Positions 25,604 to 34,286 of a stretch of 64,000 bases of DNA are shown one piece after another (the first letter of the stretch is position 1; each line of letters opens with the position of its first letter). The position numbers were made by a program, and so were the translations under genes. The notes beneath the pieces were generated by a model. It saw only the letters and a list, made by a program, of their open reading frames with translations. It was not told the DNA's origin and ran no database searches. This DNA comes from Intestinimonas massiliensis (ex Afouda et al. 2020) (GTDB taxonomy: Bacteria; Bacillota; Clostridia; Oscillospirales; Oscillospiraceae). The stretch covers positions 811,426-875,425 of the forward strand of contig NZ_LR131147.1 in NCBI RefSeq assembly GCF_900626285.1, written 5' to 3'.

Positions 25604-26863
25604 TTACCAGGAAGTCAGATTCAGGTCCGGGAACTTGCTCTCCGGGTCCACCCGCTGGCCGCCCACCCGGATCTCCAGGTGCAGGTGGTTGCCGGTGGAG
25701 TTGCCGGTGGTGCCCACATATCCGATGACCTGGCCCTGCTTGACCATCTGGCCCTCGCTCACCGCCCGGGAGCTCATATGGGCGTACAGGGTGGAGTTGC
25801 CGTTGCCGTGGTCGATGACCACGTAGTTGCCGTAGGACCAGTAGGCCCCGCTGCCCTTCACCGAGGTAATCACCTGTCCGCTCTTGGCCGCCAGGATGGG
25901 CGTGCCGCCGTTGGCGGGGATGTCAATGCCGCTGTGGTTCTGGGCCCGGCCGCTGACCGGGTTGATCCGGTAGCCGAAGGGAGAGGAGATGCTGTACCAG
26001 CCGGGCAAAGGCCACATGTAGCCACTCTCCGACACGATGGTGGTGCCGGTCTGTTTCCGCTGCTCCTCCAGCTCCTTCTGTTTCTTCACAATATCCGCCT
26101 GGATGGCGGCGGCGGCGGCGTCCTCCTCGTCCAGCAGACGGTTGACCTCCGCCACATTCTTGTTCAGCTCATCCAACACCTTTTCCGCTTCCGCGATCTT
26201 GGACTGCTGCTCGGCCTTCTTGGCCTCCTGCTGCTCCTTGACGGCCTGCTCGTCGGCCCGGGCGCTCTCCAGCTCGGCCTGGAGCCGCTCCAGCTCCTCC
26301 CGGGTGGCGATGAGCTCGTCCATCACCTGGTTGTCGTAGTCCATCACCGCGTCCACATCGGCCAGCCGGTCCAGCAGATCGGAAAAGCTCTCGGCGTTGA
26401 AGAGGATGGACCAGTAGGAGACGGTGCCCTCCTCCTCCATGGCGCGCACCCGCTCACAGAACAGCTCGTACTGGGCCTGCTCGTTGGCCTCGGCCACCTT
26501 GCGCTCCTCTTCCTTCTGGGCGATGGCGTCGTCATAGTAGGCGATCTGCTCGTTGATGTTGTCCAGCTCGTCATTGATGGCGTCCAGCTGCTGCAGCAGC
26601 AGATCCCGCTTATCCTGAGCGGCAGACTGCTCCGACTCAGCCTGGGCCAGCTGCTCTTTCAGCTCTTTCTGGCGGGCCTGGCTCTCTGCCTGTTCCTGCT
26701 TCAGGGCGTCGATCTCACTCTGGGTCACCGCCCCGGCACCCCCGATGATCATGGTCAGCATGGGCAGCAGCATCAGCAGGGCCATAACGGCCGCCAGAAC
26801 GCCGAACAGTACACGGCGCTTGTCCATCTTCTGCTTCTTCTGTGCTTTTTGTCCTTTTGCCAC
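25604..26863 (-). CDS. M23 peptidase with coiled coil (EnvC-type murein hydrolase)
   Basis: A 419-residue peptidoglycan hydrolase or hydrolase activator. A basic start and a transmembrane anchor (about 18-42) precede a long Gln/Glu/Ala coiled coil (about 45-285), as in EnvC/PcsB-like partners of FtsX. The C-terminal LytM domain (about 300-419) has H-S-G-I-D and HLHLE, so the zinc ligands of active M23 enzymes are kept. This suggests direct catalytic activity rather than an EnvC-like pseudoenzyme. It lies 33 bases after ftsX in the same operon; FtsEX probably gates it. Confidence 0.92.
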   Translation of the reverse strand: MAKGQKAQKKQKMDKRRVLFGVLAAVMALLMLLPMLTMIIGGAGAVTQSEIDALKQEQAESQARQKELKEQLAQAESEQSAAQDKRDLLLQQLDAINDELDNINEQIAYYDDAIAQKEEERKVAEANEQAQYELFCERVRAMEEEGTVSYWSILFNAESFSDLLDRLADVDAVMDYDNQVMDELIATREELERLQAELESARADEQAVKEQQEAKKAEQQSKIAEAEKVLDELNKNVAEVNRLLDEEDAAAAAIQADIVKKQKELEEQRKQTGTTIVSESGYMWPLPGWYSISSPFGYRINPVSGRAQNHSGIDIPANGGTPILAAKSGQVITSVKGSGAYWSYGNYVVIDHGNGNSTLYAHMSSRAVSEGQMVKQGQVIGYVGTTGNSTGNHLHLEIRVGGQRVDPESKFPDLNLTSW

Positions 26864-26896
26864 AGTATTTCTCCTTTTCCGCGCAGCGCAGGTCTC

Positions 26897-27787
26897 TTAT
26901 ACCTGCAGGAACTTCCGAATGGCCAGCACCGAGCCGCCGGCGCCGATCACAAAGCCGGTGAGCACGAATACGCCCAGCACCTGCAGCGCCATGGGCTGGA
27001 AGGGCAGAACCTTGATAAGCTCAATGGTGTCCGAGGTGGAGATGGCCTTGCTCACCAGCACGTAGATGCCCCACTCCAGGAAGAAGGCCACCACCGCTCC
27101 GATCAGGCCCAGGATCAGTCCTTCAAATACAAAGGGCCAGCGCACAAAGGAGTTGGTGGCGCCGCACATCTTCATGATGGCGATCTCCTCCCGCCGGTTG
27201 AAGGTGGCCAGCTTGATGGTATTGGCGATGATGAACAGGCTCACCGCCAGCAGAATGATGACCAGAATGACGGCCACCGCACCCGCCACGTTGCGGATGA
27301 CGGTAAAGCCCTCGGCAATCTCGGGGGCGGATTTGGTCCAGGCCACGCCCGTCACTCCGTCCACCGCCGCCTCGGTCTCGGCCAGCTTGCTGATGTCATT
27401 CAGATAGACATGGAACCGGTCCCGGTACACCGAGGAGGGCAGGCTGTCAAAGAGGGGGTTGCCCTCGTAGTCGGCCTCAAACTCCTTCTGGGCCTCCTCC
27501 TTGGTGACGAACTCAGCCCGGGCCACGTTGGGGATGGCCTCGATATCGTCCTGAAGGGCGCGGGCCTCATCCTGGGTCAGGGTGTCCTCAATGTAGGCCG
27601 TGAACTGGTTTTCCTTCTCCAGATCACTGAACATATTGGAGGCGTTCACTGCCACCAGGGAAAAAGAACCCATGATGAGCAGGCAGCATACGATCATGCA
27701 CACGGCCGCGAAGGACATCAGGCCGTGGGTAAAGATGCTGCGGAAGCCCTCCATGAAGAAATAGCCAAAATCATATCGTTGTTTCAT
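26897..27787 (-). CDS. ftsX: Cell-division ABC transporter permease FtsX
   Basis: Membrane half of FtsEX, which couples ATP hydrolysis in the cytoplasm to activation of wall hydrolases at the septum. The 296-residue length is typical. There are four membrane helices: one at about 22-45, then three in the C-terminal half (about 170-195, 220-245, 265-290). Between helices 1 and 2 lies the extracellular domain (about 50-155) that contacts hydrolases. The start at ATG 27787 overlaps the end of ftsE by 17 bases, as in most ftsEX operons. Confidence 0.94.
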   Translation of the reverse strand: MKQRYDFGYFFMEGFRSIFTHGLMSFAAVCMIVCCLLIMGSFSLVAVNASNMFSDLEKENQFTAYIEDTLTQDEARALQDDIEAIPNVARAEFVTKEEAQKEFEADYEGNPLFDSLPSSVYRDRFHVYLNDISKLAETEAAVDGVTGVAWTKSAPEIAEGFTVIRNVAGAVAVILVIILLAVSLFIIANTIKLATFNRREEIAIMKMCGATNSFVRWPFVFEGLILGLIGAVVAFFLEWGIYVLVSKAISTSDTIELIKVLPFQPMALQVLGVFVLTGFVIGAGGSVLAIRKFLQV

Positions 27788-28463
27788 TATTATAATACCC
27801 GCCTGTCTCGTCGCTGATGATTCTGCCGTTCTCGATGGCCACCACCCGCTTGGAGAAGCGGTTGACCAGCTCCCGCTCGTGGGTGACCACCAGCACGGTG
27901 GTGCCCAGCTCGTTGATGCGCTCCAGCAGCATCATGATCTCCAGGGAGCGCATGGGGTCCAGGTTGCCGGTGGGCTCGTCGGCAATGATCATCTGGGGAT
28001 TGTTCACCAGCGCCCGGGCGATGGCCACACGCTGCTGCTCGCCGCCGGAGATCTCACTGGGCAGACGGTCTCCCTTCTGGTCCAGGCCCACCAGCTCCAG
28101 CACATAGGGCACCCGTTTGCGGATCTCCCGGGGGGAGGCCCCCACCGCCCGCATGGCAAAGACCAGGTTTTCCTGCACTGTTTTCTTTTCAATGAGCCGG
28201 AAATCCTGGAAAATGACCCCCAGGGTGCGCCGCATGTAGGGCACCTGCCGGGGCCGGATATTATTCAGATTATAGCCGTTGACCATCAGACGGCCGGCCG
28301 AAGGCGCGATCTCCGCGGTAATGAGCTTCAGAATGGTGGACTTACCCGATCCGGACGGCCCCACCAGAAAGACAAACTCCCCGTCGTCGATGCGCATATT
28401 GACCCCTTTCAGGGCCTTTGTCCCATTATCATAGGACTTTTGAATGTCGATCAGACGTATCAC
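27771..28463 (-). CDS. ftsE: Cell-division ATP-binding protein FtsE
   Basis: ABC ATPase partner of FtsX, 230 residues from GTG 28463. This start follows GAGGT and gives the usual length; an upstream ATG would add 17 residues without family support. Visible are Walker A GPSGSGKST, the signature SGGEQQRVAIARAL, Walker B MIIADEPTGNLD and the H-loop VVTHE. It is the first gene of the ftsE-ftsX-M23 operon and follows a hairpin that separates it from the PucR-type regulator. Confidence 0.95.
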   Translation of the reverse strand: MIRLIDIQKSYDNGTKALKGVNMRIDDGEFVFLVGPSGSGKSTILKLITAEIAPSAGRLMVNGYNLNNIRPRQVPYMRRTLGVIFQDFRLIEKKTVQENLVFAMRAVGASPREIRKRVPYVLELVGLDQKGDRLPSEISGGEQQRVAIARALVNNPQMIIADEPTGNLDPMRSLEIMMLLERINELGTTVLVVTHERELVNRFSKRVVAIENGRIISDETGGYYNNETTI

Positions 28464-28516
28464 GCTCGGTACCTCATCTATGTATTTATCGTATCCTAAG
28501 AATTTCTTCATCACCA

Positions 28517-28546
28517 GGAGGGACGCCGTTTCCGACGTCCCTCCCT
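28517..28546 (-). terminator. Hairpin between regulator gene and ftsE
   Basis: Leftward GGAGGGACGTCG/CGGCGTCCCTCC stem between the PucR-type gene stop and the ftsE start. It lacks a clear T run, so terminator strength is uncertain. Confidence 0.45.
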
Positions 28547-28557
28547 GTTAAAGTTGT

Positions 28558-29649
28558 TCAGTTGTCAATGCCGCGGGAGATCAGGTACTTCTTGACCATC
28601 AGGGCCACCTTGAAGGTGATGGCGTCGTCAAACTCCCGCAGGTCCAGGCCGGTCAGCTTCTTGATCTTCTCCAGGCGGTACACCAGGGTGTTCCGGTGGA
28701 CGAAGAGCTTCCGGGCAGTCTCGGACACGTTCAGATTGTTTTCAAAGAACTTGTTGATGGTGAACAGAGTCTCCTGGTCCAGGGCGTCAATGGGGTTCTT
28801 CTTGAAGACCTCCTGGAGGAACATCTCACACAGGGTGGTGGGCAGCTGATAGATCAGCCGGCCGATGCCCAGGTTCTCATAGTTGATGATGCTCTTCTCG
28901 GTATCGAACACCCGGCCCACATCGATGGCGATACCCGCCTCCTTGTAGGCCCGGGCCAGCTCCCGGATGTGGGTGACGATGGTACCGATGCCAATGACCA
29001 CCCGCAGGTGGAGCTCGTCGGTAATCTTGTCCTCGATCTGCTTGGCGATCTTGTACAGGTCCCGGGTCTCCGCACCCTCGTTGAGCTGCTTGATCAGGGC
29101 CACGTCGGTCTCGCTGATGGACAGCACAAAGTCCACCTGCTTGTCGGGGAACATGGCATGTACCACGTCGATCAGGGCGGGGTCGGTGGTCTCCACCTGC
29201 CGGATCAGGAACACCGCCCGGGGCGCCTCGGAGGTGAAGTGCAGCTCCTTGGCCCGGACGTAGATATCGCCCAGCAGGATGTTGTCGGAGATGATGTTCT
29301 TCACAAAGGTGGCCTTATCGTGCTTCTCCTCATAATAGGTCTTGGCGCCATTGAGGGCCACGGTAGCCATGGAGCAGACCATGCGGGCCTCCTCATCCTC
29401 ACCCTTGGCAAAGGCCGCATAGTCAAACTGGGAGCCCCAGCCGGTCAGGGCCTTGAAGGTGCGTCCCTCATAATGGACGCACTCCCCCTCGCCCCGATTC
29501 ACCGTCTCAACGGCGCCGGGCCAGTGCTCGCCAATGCAGCTGAGTTCGTTGCAGGCCACCACCGTCCCCTCAGAATCGATCACGCCTATTGCCCGGTCTG
29601 TGCTGTCCTTCATCTGCAAGACAACGCTCTGAAAAATTCTGCTGGACAT
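28558..29649 (-). CDS. PucR/CdaR-type transcriptional regulator
   Basis: A 363-residue cytoplasmic regulator. The N-terminal sensor domain (about 1-120) resembles the sugar-diacid-recognition type (IFQSVVLQMKDSTDRAIGVID, then a GWGSQFDYAAFAKGE segment). A central GGDEF-like/CdaR domain follows (about 125-280), and the C-terminal PucR helix-turn-helix is clear (NNLNVSETARKLFVHRNTLVYRL in two parts, then LREFDDAITFKVAL). ATG 29649 follows GGAGG. It has its own promoter at 29746-29774 and lies just upstream of ftsE in the same direction. Its ligand and targets cannot be read from sequence. Confidence 0.85.
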   Translation of the reverse strand: MSSRIFQSVVLQMKDSTDRAIGVIDSEGTVVACNELSCIGEHWPGAVETVNRGEGECVHYEGRTFKALTGWGSQFDYAAFAKGEDEEARMVCSMATVALNGAKTYYEEKHDKATFVKNIISDNILLGDIYVRAKELHFTSEAPRAVFLIRQVETTDPALIDVVHAMFPDKQVDFVLSISETDVALIKQLNEGAETRDLYKIAKQIEDKITDELHLRVVIGIGTIVTHIRELARAYKEAGIAIDVGRVFDTEKSIINYENLGIGRLIYQLPTTLCEMFLQEVFKKNPIDALDQETLFTINKFFENNLNVSETARKLFVHRNTLVYRLEKIKKLTGLDLREFDDAITFKVALMVKKYLISRGIDN

Positions 29650-29745
29650 GGTGTCAGCCTCCTTCAAATCTCCTTACCCTCAACTCGTCCCGCCGCAGAT
29701 TGCCGGCAGAACCCATCTTGAGACTTCTCTTGCTTAACAGTCAAT

Positions 29746-29774
29746 ATTATACCGGTTCTTTTTGCTCTTTTCAA
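29746..29774 (-). promoter_or_regulatory. Promoter of the PucR-type regulator
   Basis: Leftward TTGAAA (29769-29774), 17 bases, TATAAT (29746-29751), about 100 bases upstream of the ATG. The surrounding 29.65-29.85 kb stretch is AT-rich and holds no gene. Confidence 0.75.
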
Positions 29775-29848
29775 TATCTTTTTGAAAGTTTTTTGTGGAA
29801 ATTGCCTAAACAGTTCCGTTCCTAACGAATTTTCTGCACTATGGCGGT

Positions 29849-30565
29849 TCAGAGCCGCCCGCCGCTTTCCCGCAGAGCCGCCAATTCCTCCGCCGTCAGG
29901 GGCCGCCACTGGCCGGACGCCAGAGCAGGATCAAGGGTAAGCGGCCCCATGGTCAGCCGCTTCAGATAGCGCACCGGCTTACCCCGGCTGGCCAGCATCC
30001 GCTTGATCTGGTGGTACTTCCCCTCCCGCAGGGTGACCAGGCCGGTATCCCGCTCCGCCAGGATCTCCAGCCCCGCAGGCAGGCACTCCAGGCCGTCGGC
30101 CAGGGTGATCCCCCGCCGGAAGGCCTCTACATCGGCTTGTTCCAGCAGGCCGTCTACCCGGACGAAATAGGTCTTGTCCACATGCCAGCGGGGAGAGAGC
30201 AGCCGGTGGGCCAGGGGGCCGTCGTTGGTCAGCAGCAGCAGGCCCTCCGTGTCCTTGTCCAGCCGCCCCGCCGGGAACAGGCCCACCCGCCGGAGGTGTT
30301 CCGGCAGCAGAGTGAGCACTGTGGGCTCTCTGGGGTCCTCGGTGGCCGACACCAGCCCCGCCGGCTTGTGGAGCATCAGATAGACCAGCCGCTCCCCCGA
30401 CACCGGCTGGCCGTCCACCAAAAAGGAAGCAGCGGGGTCGTGCTTTTCCTCCGGCGTCCGGGCCACCGCGCCGTCCACCGTCACCCGGCCCGCCCGCACC
30501 AGCTCCCGCACCTCCTTCCGGGACCATCGGCCCGTATTGGCCAGGATCTTGTCCAGACGCTCCAT
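29849..30565 (-). CDS. RsuA/RluB-family rRNA pseudouridine synthase
   Basis: Isomerises a uridine in ribosomal RNA to pseudouridine. The 238-residue protein starts at ATG 30565 behind AAGGAGG; the 86-codon upstream extension has no site and overlaps the divergent gene. An S4 RNA-binding domain lies at about 1-60 (RLDKILANTGRWSRKEVRELV), and the catalytic motif GRLDKDTEGLLLLTNDG contains the nucleophilic Asp. Size fits RsuA (16S position 516) better than RluB, but the substrate is inferred. It is divergent from the DUF4830 gene. Confidence 0.9.
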   Translation of the reverse strand: MERLDKILANTGRWSRKEVRELVRAGRVTVDGAVARTPEEKHDPAASFLVDGQPVSGERLVYLMLHKPAGLVSATEDPREPTVLTLLPEHLRRVGLFPAGRLDKDTEGLLLLTNDGPLAHRLLSPRWHVDKTYFVRVDGLLEQADVEAFRRGITLADGLECLPAGLEILAERDTGLVTLREGKYHQIKRMLASRGKPVRYLKRLTMGPLTLDPALASGQWRPLTAEELAALRESGGRL

Positions 30566-30665
30566 CTGATGTCCTCCTTGTCCTTTTTTGCGATTTCCGT
30601 CATATATGCTCCTCCTTCCCCATATCCTTGAAATACCAGCATTTTGGGGAAGGGAGCGTTGCGCT

Positions 30666-31142
30666 GTGTTTATCTTTACCGCCAAGATCCGCAAGGGCCG
30701 GATCGCCGCCGTGGCCGTGGCCGCCGCTGTGGTGTGCGGCGTTTTGGTGACCGGGTCCGTCCTGGCGGGAGGACGGGACGCGGCCGCTTCCGCCGCCGTC
30801 AGCCCCAAGGGGATCAAGACCAACGAGGACCGGATCGCCTACCTGGGCAGCTACGGCTGGACCGTATCCGAGGAGCCGGTGTCCGTGGAGGAGCTCATCA
30901 TCCCGGAGGAATTTGACGAGACCTACAGTCAATATCTGGACCTCCAGGCCTCCCAGGGCTTCGATCTGACGGAGTACGCCGGCAAGCGGGTAAAGCGGTA
31001 CACCTATCAGGTGACCAATTATCCCACCGGGGAATCCGGAGTCCAGGCCGGGCTGCTTATCTACAAAAACACCGTCATCGGCGGCGATGTGCTCTCCGCC
31101 CAGCTGGGCGGCTTCATCCACGGCCTGGAGATGCCCTCCTGA
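30666..31142 (+). CDS. DUF4830 domain membrane-anchored protein
   Basis: A 158-residue protein from GTG 30666 behind GGGAG; TTG at 30658 is an alternative. A basic N-terminus and one hydrophobic segment (about 8-30) make it membrane-anchored or secreted. The remainder matches the DUF4830 layout: NEDRIAYLGSYGW near 50, an acidic PEEFDETY segment and a C-terminal YTYQVTNYP strand. The function of this family is unknown. It ends before a bidirectional terminator shared with the convergent membrane-protein gene. Confidence 0.75.
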   Translation: MFIFTAKIRKGRIAAVAVAAAVVCGVLVTGSVLAGGRDAAASAAVSPKGIKTNEDRIAYLGSYGWTVSEEPVSVEELIIPEEFDETYSQYLDLQASQGFDLTEYAGKRVKRYTYQVTNYPTGESGVQAGLLIYKNTVIGGDVLSAQLGGFIHGLEMPS

Positions 31143-31146
31143 CAGG

Positions 31147-31179
31147 AACAGCGCGGCGCCCGCCCGGCGCCGCGCTGTT
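31147..31179. terminator. Bidirectional terminator between convergent genes
   Basis: A near-perfect stem (AACAGCGCGGCGCC with its complement) around CGCCC lies exactly between two gene stops that face each other. Confidence 0.7.
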
Positions 31180-31184
31180 TCGCT

Positions 31185-31706
31185 TCAGGACAGGAAACCG
31201 GAAGCCCGGTACAGGAAGATCAGGTACTGGATCCCCGCCACCAGGGCGGCAATCACCGTCGGGATCATCACCAGCGCCGCCAGGATCACCACCCCCGGGA
31301 TCAGGGCCAGCAGGGTGCACACCACGGTGATCACTGTACACACCACATACAGCTTCCAGACAAACCGTCCCTTGGCGGCGGTGGCCGGGTCGCCGGTCTC
31401 GTCCAGAATGTCGGCGGTGATGTTGCACACCAGATAGACCATCACAAAGAACAGGATGCTGTTGACCACTCCCAGCGGAGGGATGAAAATCGCCAGCACC
31501 TCCACCACGATAGCGGCAATATCAATCCAGAAGGCCGTCCGGTAGCCATCCGCCGCCGCGGAGGCCTCATTCAGGCCCACCAGAATCATGATTGCGCCCA
31601 CCAGAGCCAGGATGCCCCCGATCAAAGGGATAAAAGACAGGATCACCAGGATCTCGCCGATGAACACCTTGTTCAGGCCGCGGCCGGCCGCGGTATAATC
31701 CATCAT
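31185..31706 (-). CDS. Multi-pass membrane protein (173 aa)
   Basis: Four or five hydrophobic helices (about 14-45, 60-90, 117-140 and 142-168) with short loops; no transporter or enzyme motif. The ATG overlaps the stop of the MscS gene (TGA/ATG at 31703-31706), so the two are coupled and may be functionally linked in membrane stress. Function unknown. Confidence 0.75.
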   Translation of the reverse strand: MMDYTAAGRGLNKVFIGEILVILSFIPLIGGILALVGAIMILVGLNEASAAADGYRTAFWIDIAAIVVEVLAIFIPPLGVVNSILFFVMVYLVCNITADILDETGDPATAAKGRFVWKLYVVCTVITVVCTLLALIPGVVILAALVMIPTVIAALVAGIQYLIFLYRASGFLS

Positions 31707-32563
31707 GTCCGCTCCTCCTTTTTCTCCACGATCCGCACATCCAGCTGATTATAGGGGATCTCAATGCCGTTCTGGTCAAAGGCCGCCTTGATCTGCTCCA
31801 GCAGGTCGAAATACAGGTCCCAGTAGTCCACAGTGGCGCACCACACCCGGACGGTGTATTCAACGGAGCTGTCCTTCAGGGCGGACATCCGCACAAAGGG
31901 CTCCGGGGTAAACAGCGCCTTAGGGTGGGCGCCCACTACCGCCTTGATGCAGGAGATCACCTGCCGGGGGTCGCTGTCGTAGGACACGCCGAACACCAGG
32001 TCCACCCGCCGCTTCTCCTCACTGGAGTAGTTGGTGATCTTTTCCCCGGAAATCTGTCCGTTGGGAATGGAGATCACCTTGTTGTCCACCGTGGCCAGCT
32101 TGGTGTAGGCCAGACCCACCTCTTTCACCGTGCCGCCAACGCCGCCGGCCTCCACATAATCCCCCGCCTTGAAGGGTTTGGAGACCAGGACCTGGATGCC
32201 GCCGGCCAGGTTGGACAGGGTACCCTGGATAGCCAGGGAGACCGCCAGGCCCAGCACCCCCAGCAGAGCCACCAGGCTGGTCATGGGCACACCGATGTAG
32301 TCCAGCACGATACATAGGGTAATCAGCCACAGAATCACCCGAAGGGCAGCATGGATAAAGGTATGCAGGCTCTTCTCCATCTCCAGGCGGACAAAAGCCC
32401 GGTCCACCAGCTTGAGGATGATCTTCATGGCCACCATGCAGCCCACGAACAGCAGCACGATGGTAATGAGCTTCTGCAGGCTCAGATTGTTGAAAAAGCC
32501 GCTGACGGACTGGATGGTCTCCTCCGCGTCCTCCGCGGTGATGTTGGTAAGATTGCTCAGCAT
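31703..32563 (-). CDS. mscS: Small-conductance mechanosensitive channel (MscS family)
   Basis: Opens under membrane tension to release solutes during hypo-osmotic shock. The 286-residue protein has three membrane helices (about 25-50, 68-90, 92-125), the third carrying the Gly/Ala-rich pore helix typical of MscS (LLGVLGLAVSLAIQGTLSNLAGG). The beta domain (SKPFKAGDYVEAGGVGGTVKEVG, IPNGQISGEKITNYS) and cytoplasmic alpha/beta vestibule follow. It starts at ATG 32563 after a purine-rich site and is coupled to the downstream membrane protein. Confidence 0.93.
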   Translation of the reverse strand: MLSNLTNITAEDAEETIQSVSGFFNNLSLQKLITIVLLFVGCMVAMKIILKLVDRAFVRLEMEKSLHTFIHAALRVILWLITLCIVLDYIGVPMTSLVALLGVLGLAVSLAIQGTLSNLAGGIQVLVSKPFKAGDYVEAGGVGGTVKEVGLAYTKLATVDNKVISIPNGQISGEKITNYSSEEKRRVDLVFGVSYDSDPRQVISCIKAVVGAHPKALFTPEPFVRMSALKDSSVEYTVRVWCATVDYWDLYFDLLEQIKAAFDQNGIEIPYNQLDVRIVEKKEERT

Positions 32564-32682
32564 CGCCCATCCCCCCTTCCGGAACCCATTCTATCATAGC
32601 TTTCCGCCGGGGACAAGCCCTGTTCCTCCGCTGGAAACAGAAGGTATTATGTGTTATACTGGGAAAAAAGAGCGGAGAGCAG

Positions 32683-32871
32683 GTGGCGGCCATGAGGAAC
32701 GCGCGGACGGAATTTGAGCGGCAGCTGGACCGGGAGACCGAGGCCCGCATCGCCCGGATGGAGGAGCCGGACTACCCCTTCCCCCGGCGGTTTTCCCGGC
32801 GGGACTGGCTGCTGTGGGCGCTGGTGACGGTGGGCAGTCTGGCCATGCTCATCCTGGGGGCCAGGCTGTGA
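32683..32871 (+). CDS. Small single-pass membrane protein preceding NCS1 permease
   Basis: A 62-residue protein, or 59 if ATG 32692 is used, with a charged N-terminal half (ERQLDRETEARIARMEE) and one C-terminal membrane helix (about 42-60). Its stop overlaps the GTG of the permease gene (GTGA). A plausible promoter (TGGAAA, 17 bases, TATACT near 32655) lies upstream. It may be a small accessory subunit of the transporter; this is inference from coupling only. Confidence 0.65.
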   Translation: MAAMRNARTEFERQLDRETEARIARMEEPDYPFPRRFSRRDWLLWALVTVGSLAMLILGARL

Positions 32872-34286
32872 GGGGGCGGTCCGTGGAGGACCGGGTGGCC
32901 CGGGAGGCCCTGTTCGGTTCCCTTCCTGTCCTTTCCGACCAGCGGCTGTACGGCTTCGCCGACGCCCTGCTCCTCCTCTCCGGCTACTGCATCGCCACCT
33001 GGAGCTACACCCAGGGGGCCTACCTGGCCACCCTGGTGGGGTTCCGGCAGCTGGTCATCGGGGTCTTTTTCGGGGCCATCCTCATGCTGTGCGTCTACCA
33101 GCTCCCCGTCATCCTGTCGGTGCGGTACGGCATCGACATCTGGATCTGGCTGCGGGCGGTGTTCGGCGGCCGGGGCGTCATGGTGATGACGGTGGTCATC
33201 ATTCTGATCAACTACCCCTGGTATGCCGTGTGCGCCGACCTGTTTGCCGCCTCCATGATGCGTCTGGCGGCCCTGCTGGGGCTGGAGCTGCCGGGGAGCT
33301 TTCACCCGGCGCTGGGCCTGGCCTGCGTGCTGGCGGGCACCCTGCTGGCCCTGCGGGGGCCGGGGCCCATGACCAAAGTGACCCGGATACTGGTGCCCCT
33401 GCTGCTGGCGGTGGGGGTGCTGGTGGTGATCGTGGGATTCCGGGCGGTCCCCTTCCAGGTCATCTGGAACTACCGGCCCAAGGCTCAAAACGGCTTTGCC
33501 TACCTCATGTCCATTGAGGCCAACTTCGCCTTCGTCATCACCCTGGTGGGCGGCATGGCGGGGGTGCCCCGGCTCACCCGCAGCGAGCGCTCCGGCTTCT
33601 GGGCCGGTGTGCTGGGCCAGGGGGCGGCAGGCTCCTTCTTCGTGGTGGTTGGGGCGGTCATGGCCATCGCCACCGGCCACGTCACCGGCCGGATGGCAGA
33701 GGACCCCACCCTGATGCTGGCGGTGCTGGCCGCCCCCGCCATGGCCCTGTGCTCCCTGCTACTGGTGGCCTTCGCCAACATCGGCACCCAGGCGGTAGGG
33801 GCCTACCTGTACGGGGTGATGCTCAAGTCCGCCTTCCGCACCGCCGGCTACCGGGTGATCCTGCTGATCCTCACCGTCTACGCCTGTGGTCTGGTGCTGT
33901 GGGGTGGCGTAGTGGATTACTTCGGCTCCTTCCTCACCCTGAGTGCCTCCATCTACGCGCCCCTGGCCGCCCTCCTCTTTACCGACTTTTTCCTGGTGCG
34001 GCGGCAGAAGCTGGCCCTCCGCTCTGCCTACGGCCTGCCGGGCTACACCGCCTACCGCTACACCGGCGGCTTCAACTGGGTGGGGCTGGCCTGCGTGGCG
34101 GTGGGGGTGGTCCTGTCCCTGGCGGTCTATGACCCGGTGTCCGGTACGGTGCGGTGCGCCCTCTTGTTCATCCTGACCCCCACCGGCCTGTCCTTTTTGG
34201 GAACGGGCCTGCTATACACCCTGCTCAGCTATGTGCCCCCCGTCCGCCGCTATCTGCTCCGGGACCGAGGTGAGATCACAGTATGA
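32868..34286 (+). CDS. NCS1-family nucleobase/cation permease
   Basis: A polytopic transporter of about 472 residues and roughly 12 hydrophobic helices, with the NCS1 look: SDQRLYGFADALLLL at the start, a GFRQLVIG helix, and the N-P-W/N-F motifs in the middle. Substrates of this family are cytosine, purines, uracil, allantoin, hydantoins or thiamine, and I cannot choose among them. GTG 32868 overlaps the preceding stop, and the end overlaps the acyltransferase start (ATGA). Gene order suggests a three-gene operon. Confidence 0.85.
   Translation: MRGRSVEDRVAREALFGSLPVLSDQRLYGFADALLLLSGYCIATWSYTQGAYLATLVGFRQLVIGVFFGAILMLCVYQLPVILSVRYGIDIWIWLRAVFGGRGVMVMTVVIILINYPWYAVCADLFAASMMRLAALLGLELPGSFHPALGLACVLAGTLLALRGPGPMTKVTRILVPLLLAVGVLVVIVGFRAVPFQVIWNYRPKAQNGFAYLMSIEANFAFVITLVGGMAGVPRLTRSERSGFWAGVLGQGAAGSFFVVVGAVMAIATGHVTGRMAEDPTLMLAVLAAPAMALCSLLLVAFANIGTQAVGAYLYGVMLKSAFRTAGYRVILLILTVYACGLVLWGGVVDYFGSFLTLSASIYAPLAALLFTDFFLVRRQKLALRSAYGLPGYTAYRYTGGFNWVGLACVAVGVVLSLAVYDPVSGTVRCALLFILTPTGLSFLGTGLLYTLLSYVPPVRRYLLRDRGEITV

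Noticed and set aside
25679..27817. 712-codon open frame on the + strand opposite the M23 hydrolase and ftsX
   Set aside because: It is antisense to well-identified genes, is His/Gln/Leu-rich in a way typical of shadows of GC-rich coding sequence, and has no ribosome binding site.
30644..30916. 90-codon + strand frame MGKGALRC... overlapping the DUF4830 gene
   Set aside because: Out of frame with the gene that has a membrane segment and family likeness; Arg/Gly-rich shadow composition.
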